Assembly: GCF_014851395.1 (NCBI RefSeq)
Contig: NW_024041150.1
Span: 46,042,356 to 46,106,355 of the forward strand
DNA from: Micropterus salmoides
Lineage: Eukaryota > Chordata > Actinopteri > Centrarchiformes > Centrarchidae
DNA: 64,000 nt
Reading direction: 5' to 3'
How positions within the stretch are numbered: the stretch's first letter is position 1; each line of letters starts with the position of its first letter. This document shows, piece after piece, positions 20,601-28,100 of the stretch. Below the pieces are notes generated by a model. The model was not told the DNA's origin. It ran no database searches and was given only the letters and a program-made list of their open reading frames with translations. The translations under genes were made by a program, and so were the position numbers.

Positions 20601-21897
20601 CTTTATATTACTTCACCTGAGTACAAATATCAGACACGTTACTCTGTGTACTCCTGTCACAGTACTACACTTTATATTACTTCACCTGAGTACAAATATC
20701 AGACACGTTACTCTGTGTACTCCTGTCACAGTACTACACTTTATATTACTTCACCTGAGTACAAATATCAGACACGTTACTCTGTGTACTCCTGTGACAG
20801 TACTACACTTTATTTGTACTACTTCACCTGAGTACAAATATCAGACACGTTACTCTGTGTACTCCTGTCACAGTACTACACTTTATATTACTTCACCTGA
20901 GTACAAATATCAGACACGTTACTCTGTGTACTCCTGTCACAGTACTACACTTTATATTACTTCACCTGAGTACAAATATCAGACACGTTACTCTGTGTAC
21001 TCCTGTCACAGTACTACACTTTATATTACTTCACCTGAGTACAAATATCAGACACGTTACTCTGTGTACTCCTGTGACAGTACTACACTTTATATTACTT
21101 CACCTGAGTACAAATATCAGACACGTTACTCTGTGTACTCCTGTCACAGTACTACACTTTATATTACTTCACCTGAGTACAAATATCAGACACGTTACTC
21201 TGTGTACTCCTGTGACAGTACTACACTTTATTTGTACTACTTCACCTGAGTACAAATATCAGACACGTTACTCTGTGTACTCCTGTCACAGTACTACACT
21301 TTATATTACTTCACCTGAGTACAAATATCAGACACGTTACTCTGTGTACTCCTGTCACAGTACTACACTTCATATTACTTCACCTGAGTACAAATATCAG
21401 ACACGTTACTCTGTGTACTCCTGTCACAGTACTACACTTTATTTGTACTACTTCACCTGAGTACAAATATCAGACACGTTACTCTGTGTACTCCTGTCAC
21501 AGTACTACACTTTACTTCACAGTAATTTTATCTCATTAATCAGCAGCATTAAGTTATTTACTGATAGCTAACGAAGCAAACGAAGCTAACGACGCTAACA
21601 GCTAACGAAGCAAACGAAGCTAACAGCTAACGACGCTAACAGCTAACGAAGCAAACGAAGCTAACGAAGCTAACAGCTAACGACGCTAACAGCTAACGAA
21701 GCTAACAGCTAACGAAGCTAACAGCTAACGGAGCTAACAGCTAACGGAGCTAACAGCTAACGAAGCTAACAGCTAACTGTGCGGACCTACGTGCTGTTTG
21801 CTCTGTTAGCTGTTAGCTGTTAGCTCCGTTAGCTCCTTTAACAGTGTGTGTGTTTCCGGGCTGTTAGCAGGGCCTCTTACCGCTCCAGCTGGTTCAT
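11582..21897 (-). CDS. eif4e2: eIF4E2/4EHP-like cap-binding protein, seven coding exons, 225 aa
   Basis: This is a cytoplasmic m7G-cap-binding protein of the eIF4E type 2 (4EHP) class. In vertebrates this class represses translation with GIGYF partners and does not bind eIF4G productively. Exons (minus strand): 21897-21881, 19489-19399, 18208-18074, 17248-17144, 16729-16577, 16401-16265 and 11621-11582. They sum to 678 nt, all phases agree, and every intron is GT-AG. Landmarks: start MNQLER; acidic and Asn-rich N-terminus (7-36); HPLQYNYTFWYSRRTP (about 45-60); cap-stacking Tyr69 in SYEQN (Trp in canonical eIF4E); Trp86 in VEQFW (dorsal partner-binding site); cap-stacking Trp115 in PMWEDD; GGKWIIRLRKGLASR (123-137); C-terminus DNSSFRNTKISL. 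The N-terminus is shorter than and different from human 4EHP as I remember it. A teleost-specific eif4e2-related paralogue is therefore possible, and the symbol is provisional. Confidence 0.93.
11730..12140. repeat. 47-bp minisatellite in intron 6
   Basis: About 8.7 copies of a 47-bp unit containing ACACAGAGTACTGGTGTGTA and TTACTCACTCCTCTTAGTG, with C/T variants (GTACCGTTAC or GTACTGTTAC). It sits between the splice-donor minisatellite and the last exon. Confidence 0.95.
12143..16304. repeat. 76-bp minisatellite carrying the exon 6 5' splice site, 55 copies
   Basis: GTGGCAGTAT starts at 12145, 12221, 12297 and so on to 16249: 4,104 bp is exactly 54 periods of 76 bp, so there is no net length drift over 55 units. 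On the gene strand each unit reads ATCATGGAGTACAAGACCCA, then CAACGACAGCCTCAG (exon 6 coding), then GTACTAATACTGCC and a CTGTAGTACTACTG stretch (intron). Variation is limited to a few point changes, such as ATGATGG/ATGACGG, CAGTAG/CACTAG and CTTG/CTCG. Every unit thus keeps the exon edge, the GT donor and a TACTAAT branch-point-like heptamer. Confidence 0.97.
16265..16401 (-). CDS. eif4e2: eif4e2-like coding exon 6 (its 3' edge is amplified 55 times)
   Basis: 137 nt, ending in phase 2. Acceptor CTCCCTGTCAG|GAGGAC; donor CTCAG|GTACTAAT. It encodes EDILSIWNRTSNDQTTTSRI, RDTLRRVLNLP and TNTIMEYKTHNDSL. The last ~38 nt, from about ACACCATCATGG to CTCAG, plus ~36 nt of intron make up the 76-bp repeat that fills intron 6. 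The copy joined to unique exon sequence at 16266-16304 is taken as the real one. Confidence 0.93.
16577..16729 (-). CDS. eif4e2: eif4e2-like coding exon 5
   Basis: 153 nt, 51 codons, phase 0 at both ends. The acceptor has a C-rich tract ending CCCCCAG|GATGAC; donor CTTCCAG|GTACTA. It encodes DDSNRNGGKWIIRLRKGLAS, then RFWENIILAM and EEICGAVVSIRFQ. This is the most conserved block of the family and includes the basic residues that contact cap phosphates. The donor departs from consensus after +3 (GTACTA), as does the exon 6 donor. Confidence 0.96.
16768..16998. repeat. C-rich short tandem repeat in intron 4
   Basis: About six or seven units of 36-46 bp with the pattern GGCCCGTCACYGACG, a run of 6-16 C, then AAGCTTATGAA or AAGTTGTGCA. 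The length differences come from the C-run. On the gene strand these are G-runs, which could form G-quadruplexes within a 414-bp intron. Confidence 0.9.
17144..17248 (-). CDS. eif4e2: eif4e2-like coding exon 4
   Basis: 105 nt, 35 codons, phase 0 at both ends. Acceptor GTGTGTCTTCAG|GTGGAG; donor TGGGAG|GTAACC. It encodes VEQFWRLYSHLVRPGDLSGH through FKEGIKPMWE. It carries the dorsal-surface Trp86 and the second cap-stacking Trp115. Confidence 0.95.
17249..18073. other. Intron 3 of the eif4e2-like gene, unique sequence
   Basis: 825 bp with no minisatellite, the only intron over 200 bp without one. No element or small RNA recognised. Confidence 0.7.
18074..18208 (-). CDS. eif4e2: eif4e2-like coding exon 3
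   Basis: 135 nt, 45 codons. Acceptor TTTCTGTCTCTCCACAG|ATGGTG; donor GCTTCG|GTAAAT. It encodes MVSPGVGEHPLQYNYTFWYS through QSYEQNIRQIGSVAS and includes the cap-stacking Tyr. The acceptor and the first ~8 coding bases form one end of the intron 2 minisatellite unit. This exon edge is therefore present in extra copies upstream. Confidence 0.93.
18200..19378. repeat. 40/45-bp minisatellite carrying the exon 3 3' splice site
   Basis: About 28 units fill intron 2. Most are 40 bp (ACGGGCTAACGTTCCCCT, then CAACACGCCGTCTGCTGGACAG). Three near the exon are 45 bp (ACACCATCTGTGGAGAGACA, then GAAAGACGGGTTAACG). On the gene strand the 45-bp form contains TTTCTGTCTCTCCACAG|ATGGTGT, identical to the real exon 3 acceptor. 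It occurs at the exon itself and again at about 18287-18331 and 18416-18460. The 40-bp forms retain a diverged CCGTCTGTCC.GCAG acceptor-like core. Confidence 0.95.
19399..19489 (-). CDS. eif4e2: eif4e2-like coding exon 2
   Basis: 91 nt. Acceptor TTGTGTTTTAG|GAC; donor CGCAAG|GTAAAC. It encodes an acidic stretch (TIEEEVEEESE), then a (AAC)n-encoded run of seven Asn and RRK. Only this frame is open. The neighbouring frame has a stop, which excludes the alternative exon 3 acceptor at 18195. The Asn run is a coding trinucleotide repeat likely to vary in length. Confidence 0.88.
19568..21513. repeat. 69/73-bp minisatellite in intron 1
   Basis: About 28 units. The 69-bp form has ACTTTATATTACTTCACC and the 73-bp form ACTTTATTTGTACTACTTC. 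Both contain GAGTACAAATATCAGACACG and TTACTCTGTGTACTCCTGT. 73-bp units recur at intervals of several 69-bp units, giving higher-order periodicity. Open frames through it (YSVYSCHSTTLY and so on) are artefacts. Confidence 0.95.
21566..21838. repeat. GCTAACGAA/GCTAACA short tandem repeat with inverted arm
   Basis: About 35 copies of GCTAAC with GAA, AG or GG spacers run to 21777. After a ~30-bp gap the complementary GTTAGCTGTTAGCTCCGTTA appears at about 21807-21834. The two arms could pair into a long hairpin in the first intron, close to exon 1. Confidence 0.85.
21881..21897 (-). CDS. eif4e2: eif4e2-like coding exon 1 (start codon)
   Basis: ATG at 21897-21895 encodes MNQLE plus two bases of Arg6. 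Donor CG|GTAAGA follows at 21880. Phase 2 joins exactly to the G that opens exon 2, which fixes this ATG as the start. A 9-bp GC-rich repeat lies directly upstream in the 5' leader. Confidence 0.85.
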
Positions 21898-21972
21898 CCC
21901 TGCTGCTCCTGCTGCTCCTGCTGCTCCTGCTGCTCCTGCTGCTCCTGCTGCTCCTGCTGCTCCTGCTGCTCC
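21898..21972. repeat. 9-bp repeat in the 5' leader of the eif4e2-like gene
   Basis: Eight copies of CTGCTGCTC-type sequence (GAGCAGCAG on the gene strand) end one base before the ATG codon. The array is probably transcribed as 5' UTR and may affect initiation; that is inference. Confidence 0.8.
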
Positions 21973-22076
21973 AGACTCTGTGTCCGTCACTTTATTGACT
22001 TATTTATTTACTAATATTTCCTCTCCTGCCTCACGAGGCTCCGCTGCCGCTGCTTCTCTCGATCAGGTGCTGTCAC

Positions 22077-22088
22077 TGCGCATGTGCG
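22077..22088 (-). promoter_or_regulatory. NRF1-like site in the probable eif4e2-like promoter
   Basis: TGCGCATGTGCG differs by one base from the palindromic NRF1 consensus TGCGCATGCGCA over its core. It lies about 180 bp upstream of the ATG in a GC-rich segment without a clear TATA box, which suits a housekeeping promoter. The transcription start itself cannot be seen. Confidence 0.45.
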
Positions 22089-22113
22089 GCAGGAAACCTT
22101 TTGAAGGTGCCCA

Positions 22114-22127
22114 GCGCCACCTGCTGT
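22114..22127 (-). promoter_or_regulatory. CTCF-like site upstream of the eif4e2-like gene
   Basis: On the minus strand ACAGCAGGTGGCGC matches CCASYAGRKGGCRS at all but the first base. It is 26 bp upstream of the NRF1-like site. Confidence 0.4.
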
Positions 22128-22185
22128 ACGGGAGCATGTAGCAGAAACCATGTTTGTTGGGCATAACAACAAAAAACATATACAG

Positions 22186-22187
<2 letters not shown>

Positions 22188-22219
<32 letters not shown>
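22188..22219. repeat. (AT)n microsatellite
   Basis: About 16 AT dinucleotides. The 270 bp that follow, to about 22480, show no gene or element. Confidence 0.95.
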
Positions 22220-22222
<3 letters not shown>

Positions 22223-22484
22223 TGCTGTTGTGGTGGGAAAAGTGTGTTTGAATAAACAAATCAGGCAAACACTTGTCTTTCTGTGAATTTTATTCAAGTC
22301 TTCTGCAGAAGGACTCACAGCAACACACATAGTGTGCTCGAATAAGTGAGGAGAGCCTGTTATTTATCCAGTTTTAGGTCAATCATATCGTCCCACAGAG
22401 ACACGTGAAGTCTGGATAACACAGAACGGAGAGATTTGACTGTTTACACAGATTCAGAGCCACATCACTCATGAGTCCAGGGTT

Positions 22485-22870
22485 AATAATAATAATAATA
22501 ATAAATTTTATTTATAATGCACTTTACATTTCAGGGAAATCTCAAAGTGCTACAGCAACAAGGGGTTAAAACAGTTCCAGAAAATAACAATCGCAATAAA
22601 ACACCATAACAAAAGATTTAAAACCATGACTGTTAAAAGGCCTTTTGAAATAGAAAAGTCTTTAGGCCCTTCTTAAAAACCTCCAGAGTTTGTGGGGCCC
22701 TTAGGGGCTCTGGGAGGGCATTCCAGAGCCGTGGGGCGACTGCCTGGAAGGCCCTGTCTCCCATGGTGGAGAGTTTAGTCCTTGGTTGGTGCAGGCAGTG
22801 GGTAGAAGTGGAGGAGCGGAGGTTTCTTAAGGTGGTGAGTGGGGTGAGGAGTTCACTGGTTACATGCAAT
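22485..22870 (-). mobile_element. LINE 3' end fragment (CR1/L2-like)
   Basis: On the minus strand the last ORF2 codons read TKLSTMGDRAFQAVAPRLWN, then ALPEPLRAPQTLEVFKKGL and KTFLFQKAF with a stop. A short UTR ('aaagtgcattataaataaaatt') and a (TTA)n tail at 22485-22503 follow. The element is 5'-truncated at about 22870. Confidence 0.8.
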
Positions 22871-23608
22871 ATGTTGATATATGTAAGATGTAAGTTGATA
22901 TATGTTAATATGAAAGGTGATTAAGTAAGAATGTAACAATGTGAGAATATAAGAAATAAATAAAATGTAAAAAAAAATACTGAATGTGAATGATTCAACA
23001 ACCAGAAAATAATCTCAGAAATAATTCAGATTCAACTTCACTTTCTTCCCCTCTGAAAGGTGGGACCCACTCTATTGAATCAGTTAGTAGTTGCATGTAC
23101 TGACCCATAGATGATTTAATTGCTGTGGCGATCACAGATCTATCACAAGGGATCACACAGCGTGTCAAGAATGATGAACAGTGGGGTCAACATTTTAAAC
23201 AGCACATTCTTCCTTCCGGAAGAGTCCTGACTCTTCTTCTCGTGCTGTAGATCATCCAGGTGGGAGACGACATGAGTCATATTGTCCGAGACATCTGGGA
23301 TGTAAATTATGGTGTCTGTCAGGTTCAGCGGGGCCATGTACGGCTGCTCCGGCCTGGATCTTTTCTTCAGTCAGGTCCGGTCTGAACTAGGATATTTTGT
23401 TGGGTCAGATGTACGACCAGGCTGGGCCAGTTAAGCCTGGTCCCCACCTTCACCAGTTTAATAAACTTACTTCTATTATAGTCAAAAACTTCTCTGGAGC
23501 CGGAGTTGGTGCAAAAGAGTTTATTCCAAATCAGGACAGATAAACCCGTCCAACATCCCAGCAGGTCGGAGGATGAAGTCCATCCTGTGGTCTGCAGACA
23601 TTCTTATA
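22871..23608. other. Unassigned sequence with one short minus-strand open frame
   Basis: No element is securely recognised. On the minus strand 23337-23143 encodes 64 residues with IIYIPDVSDNMTHVVSHLDD and a hydrophobic end (LFKMLTPLFIILDTL). The layout is faintly reminiscent of the C-terminal part of a retroviral-type envelope, but I cannot support that. The 23400-23608 stretch resumes after the Tc1 element at 24847, so both are parts of one older interrupted sequence. Confidence 0.35.
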
Positions 23609-23610
23609 TA

Positions 23611-24844
23611 CAGTGGGGGAAAAAAGTATTTGACCCCTTGCTGATTTTGCAGGTTTGCCCACTTACAAAGAATGCAACGATCTATAATTTTAATTATATG
23701 TACATTCTAACAGTGAAAGACAGAATCCCAAAGAAAATTCCAGAAAATCACATCATATGAATTTATAAAAATTGATAACCATCTGATGAGGAAAAACAAG
23801 TATTTGACCCCCTGGACAAACAGCATGTTAATATTTTGTAGAAAAGCCATTATTGGCCAGCACAGATGTCAAACGGTTTTTATAGTTGGTGACAAGGTTT
23901 GTGCACATTTCGGCAGGGATGTTGGCCCACTCCTCCCTGCAGACAGCCTCCAAATCATTCAGGTTCCGAGGTTGTCGCCTGGCAACTCGAATTTTAAGCT
24001 CCCTCCAAAGATTTTCAATTGGATTCAGGTCTGGAGACTGGCTAGGCCACTCCAGAACCTTGATGTGCTTCTTCTTCAGCCACTCTTTTGTTGCTTTGGC
24101 GGTGTGCTTAGGGCCGTTGTCGTGCTGAAACACCCATCCTCGACCCATCTTCAGCTCTCTCACTGAGGGAAGGAGATGTTGGTCCAGAATTCCACGATAC
24201 ATGGCCCCGTCCATCCTCCCCTCAATACGATGGAGTTGTCCCGTCCCCTTGGCTGAAAAGCACCCCCAAAGCATGATGTTGCCACCACCATGCTTGACGG
24301 TGGGGATGGTGTTCTTTGGGTTGTACTCGGTGTTCTTTGCCCTCCAAACACGACGAGTTGAGTTGAGGCCAAAAAGTTCTATTTTGGTCTCATCTGACCA
24401 CATCACCTTCTTCCAGGCCTCTTCTGAGTCGTCCAGGTGGTGAATGGCGAACTTCATGCGGGCCTGTACATGTTTCTTCTTGAGCAGGGGGACCTTGCGT
24501 GCGCTGCAGGATCTTTTATAGTCTTTTATACAGGTAACGAGGTGAGGCAGGTGTATTTGATGTAGATAATTGGTTGGGATTGGGCTGTGTCTTAAAGAAA
24601 GACTAACTGGCTTGTAGGAGCCAGAATACTTGCTGTTTGGTAGGGGGTCATATATTTGTTTTTCCTCATCAGATGGTTATCAATTTTTATAAATTCATAT
24701 GATGTGATTTTCTGGAATTTTCTTTGGGATTCTGTCTTTCACTGTTAGAATGTACATATGATTAAAATTATAGATTGTTGCATTCTTTGTAAGTGGGCAA
24801 ACCTGCAAAATCAGCAAGGGGTCAAATACTTATTTCCCCCACTG
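23611..24844 (-). mobile_element. Tc1/mariner-like transposon with ~200-bp terminal inverted repeats
   Basis: The element is flanked by TA at 23609-23610 and 24845-24846, the expected duplicated target. The ends read CAGTGGGGGAAA...AGTATTTGACCCC. Inverted repeats of about 202 bp (23611-23813 and 24643-24844) are nearly identical, and each ends with a second AAGTATTTGACCCC-like block, the IR/DR arrangement of Tc1 elements. The transposase lies on the minus strand. An internal deletion near 24511, at GCTGCAGGATC|TTTTATAG, removed its DNA-binding half. The copy could be mobilised in trans only. Confidence 0.95.
23828..24457 (-). pseudogene. Tc1 transposase, catalytic domain only (DD34E)
   Basis: An uninterrupted 209-residue frame with all three catalytic motifs: Asp in MWSDETKIELFG, Asp in WVFQHDNGPKHTAKATKEWL, and Glu in WPSQSPDLNPIENLWRELKI. 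It ends NNGFSTKY. The paired helix-turn-helix and linker (about 120 residues in the family) are missing because of the deletion at about 24511. The protein could not bind its terminal repeats. The frame is otherwise free of stops, so the copy is fairly young. Confidence 0.93.
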
Positions 24845-24846
24845 TA

Positions 24847-25155
24847 TATCTCTTCTGGGCTGGTTTGCCCCTCCTCTCCTCATGGTGAACTTCTTTTCCT
24901 CTGTTCCCCAGCTGTCAGTTATTACTGCATTGTTGACTTTCTACATCTTTATACTACTGGATAAGAAGTTCATCATTTTACATTTCAACTTCAGTCTCAC
25001 ACGTTTTTTTAAAGGTTACGCCTCCTTAATTTGACACACAATCGTATTTCTTAAGCAATTAATTTAAGAATAACATAAGTAAAGTTGCATTTTTCATTAA
25101 TGCTTGGTTTCTTACAGCATTCTTGATGTTATGCTGGCTGCTTTCTGCTTATCAT
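24847..25155. other. Unassigned spacer
   Basis: Flank of the Tc1 insertion leading to the large minisatellite. No gene seen. Confidence 0.5.
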
Positions 25156-28100
25156 CTTTTTGAGTCAGATGGTTTTTTGGTCATCCTCTGTCGTGTTTTT
25201 ATCAAGCGTCCGATGGTTTTTTGGTCATCCTATGTCGTGTTTTTATCAAGCGTCCGATGGTTTTTTAGTCATCCTCTGTCGTGTTTTTATCAAGCGTCCG
25301 ATGGTTTTTTAGTCATCCTCTGTCGTGTTTTTATCAAGCGTCCGATGGTTTTTTGGTCATCCTCTGCCGTGTTTTTATCAAGCGTCCGATGGTTTTTTAG
25401 TCATCCTCTGTCGTGTTTTTATCAAGAGTCCGATGTTTTTTTAGTCATCGTCTGTTGTGTTTTTATCAAGAGTCCGATGGTTTTTTGGTCATCCTCTGTC
25501 GTGTTTTTATCAAGCGTCCGATGGTTTTTTGGTCATCCTCTGTCGTGTTTTTATCAAGCGTCCGATGGTTTTTTGGTCATCCTCTGTCGTGTTTTTATCA
25601 AGCGTCCGATGGTTTTTTGGTCATCCTCTGTCGTGTTTTTATCAAGCGTCCGATGGTTTTTTGGTCATCCTCTGTCGTGTTTTTATCAAGCATCCGATGG
25701 TTTTTTGGTCATCCTCTGTCGTGTTTTTATCAAGAGTCCGATGGTTTTTTGGTCATCCTATGTCGTGTTTTTATCAAGAGTCCGATGGTTTTTTGGTCAT
25801 CGTCTGTTGTGTTTTTATCAAGCGTCCGATGGTTTTTTGGTCATCCTCTGTCGTGTTTTTATCAAGAGTCCGATGGTTTTTTGGTCATCCTCTGTCGTGT
25901 TTTTATCAAGCGTCCGATGGTTTTTTGGTCATCCTCTGTCGTGTTTTTATCAAGCGTCCGATGGTTTTTTGGTCATCCTCTGTCGTGTTTTTATCAAGAG
26001 TCCGATGGTTTTTTGGTCATCCTCTGTCGTGTTTTTATCAAGCGTCCGATGGTTTTTTGGTCATCCTCTGTCGTGTTTTTATCAAGAGTCCGATGGTTTT
26101 TTGGTCATCCTCTGTCGTGTTTTTATCGAGCGTCCGATGGTTTTTTAGTCATCCTCTGTCGTGTTTTTATCAAGACTCCGATGGTTTTTTGGTCATCCTC
26201 TGTCGTGTTTTTATCAAGCGTCCGATGGTTTTTTGGTCATCCTCTGCCGTGTTTTTATCAAGCGTCCGATGGTTTTTTGGTCATCCTCTGTCGTGTTTTT
26301 ATCAAGAGTCCGATGGTTTTTTGGTCATCGTCTGTTGTGTTTTTATCAAGCGTCCGATGGTTTTTTGGTCATCCTCTGTCGTGTTTTTATCAAGCGTCCG
26401 ATGTTTTTTTGGTCATCCTCTGTCGTGTTTTTATCAAGCGTCCGATGGTTTTTTGGTCATCCTCTGTCATGTTTTTATCAAGCGTCCGATGGTTTTTTGG
26501 TCATCCTCTGTCGTGTTTTTATCAAGAGTCCGATGGTTTTTTGGTCATCGTCTGTTGTGTTTTTATCAAGCGTCCGATGGTTTTTTGGTCATCCTCTGTC
26601 GTGTTTTTATCAAGCGTCCGATGGTTTTTTGGTCATCCTCTGTCGTGTTTTTATCAAACGTCCGATGGTTTTTTGGTCATCCTCTGTCGTGTTTTTATCA
26701 AGAGTCCGATGGTTTTTTGGTCATCCTATGTCGTGTTTTTATCAAGAGTCCGATGGTTTTTTGGTCATCGTCTGTTGTGTTTTTATCAAGCGTCCGATGG
26801 TTTTTTGGTCATCCTCTGTCGTGTTTTTATCAAGAGTCCGATGGTTTTTTGGTCATCGTCTGTTGTGTTTTTATCAAGCGTCCGATGGTTTTTTTGGTCA
26901 TCCTCTGTCGTGTTTTTATCAAGCGTCCGATGGTTTTTTGGTCATCCTCTGTCGTGTTTTTATCAAGCGTCCGATGGTTTTTTGGTCATCCTCTGTCGTG
27001 TTTTTATCAAGAGTCCGATGGTTTTTTGGTCATCCTCTGTCGTGTTTTTATCAAGCGTCTGATGGTTTTTTGGTCATCCTCTGTCGTGTTTTTATCAAGC
27101 GTCCGATGGTTTTTTGGTCATCCTCTGTTGTGTTTTTATCAAGAGTCCGATGGTTTTTTGGTCATCCTCTGTCGTGTTTTTATCAAGAGTCCGATGGTTT
27201 TTTAGTCATCCTCTGTCGTGTTTTTATCAAGCGTCCGATGGTTTTTTGGTCATCCTCTGCCGTGTTTTTATCAAGCGTCCGATGGTTTTTTGGTCATCCT
27301 CTGTCGTGTTTTTATCAAGAGTCCGATGGTTTTTTGGTCATCCTCTGTCGTGTTTTTATCAAGCGTTCGATGGTTTTTTAGTCATCGTCTGTTGTGTTTT
27401 TATCAAGCGTCCGATGGTTTTTTGGTCATCGTCTGTTGTGTTTTTATCAAGCGTCCGATGGTTTTTTGGTCATCCTCTGTCGTGTTTTTATCAAGAGTCC
27501 GATGGTTTTTTGGTCATCCTCTGTCGTGTTTTTATCAAGAGTCCGATGGTTTTTTAGTCATCCTCTGTCGTGTTTTTATCAAGAGTCCGATGGTTTTTTG
27601 GTCATCCTCTGTCGTGTTTTTATCAAGAGTCCGATGGTTTTTTAGTCATCCTCTGTCGTGTTTTTATCAAGAGTCCGATGGTTTTTTGGTCATCCTCTGT
27701 CGTGTTTTTATCAAGCGTCCGATGGTTTTTTAGTCATCGTCTGTTGTGTTTTTATCAAGCATCCGATGGTTTTTTGGTCATCCTCTGTCGTGTTTTTATC
27801 AAGCGTCCGATGGTTTTTTGGTCATCCTCTGTCGTGTTTTTATCAAGAGTCCGATGGTTTTTTGGTCATCCTCTGTCGTGTTTTTATCAAGCGTTCGATG
27901 GTTTTTTAGTCATCGTCTGTTGTGTTTTTATCAAGCGTCCGATGGTTTTTTGGTCATCGTCTGTTGTGTTTTTATCAAGCGTCCGATGGTTTTTTGGTCA
28001 TCCTCTGTCGTGTTTTTATCAAGAGTCCGATGGTTTTTTGGTCATCCTCTGTCGTGTTTTTATCAAGAGTCCGATGGTTTTTTAGTCATCCTCTGTCGTG

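Noticed and set aside
19595..21460. Repeated YSVYSCHSTTLYITS-type frames of up to 272 codons
   Set aside because: They lie in intron 1 of the eif4e2-like gene on the opposite strand, inside the 69/73-bp minisatellite.
21848..22141. Plus-strand frame with (Pro-Ala-Ala)n
   Set aside because: It is antisense to exon 1 and the 5' leader of the eif4e2-like gene and comes from the 9-bp repeat.
23143..23337. Possible retroviral envelope fragment
   Set aside because: Only a faint pattern (charged helix then hydrophobic segment). No diagnostic motif, so it was left unassigned.
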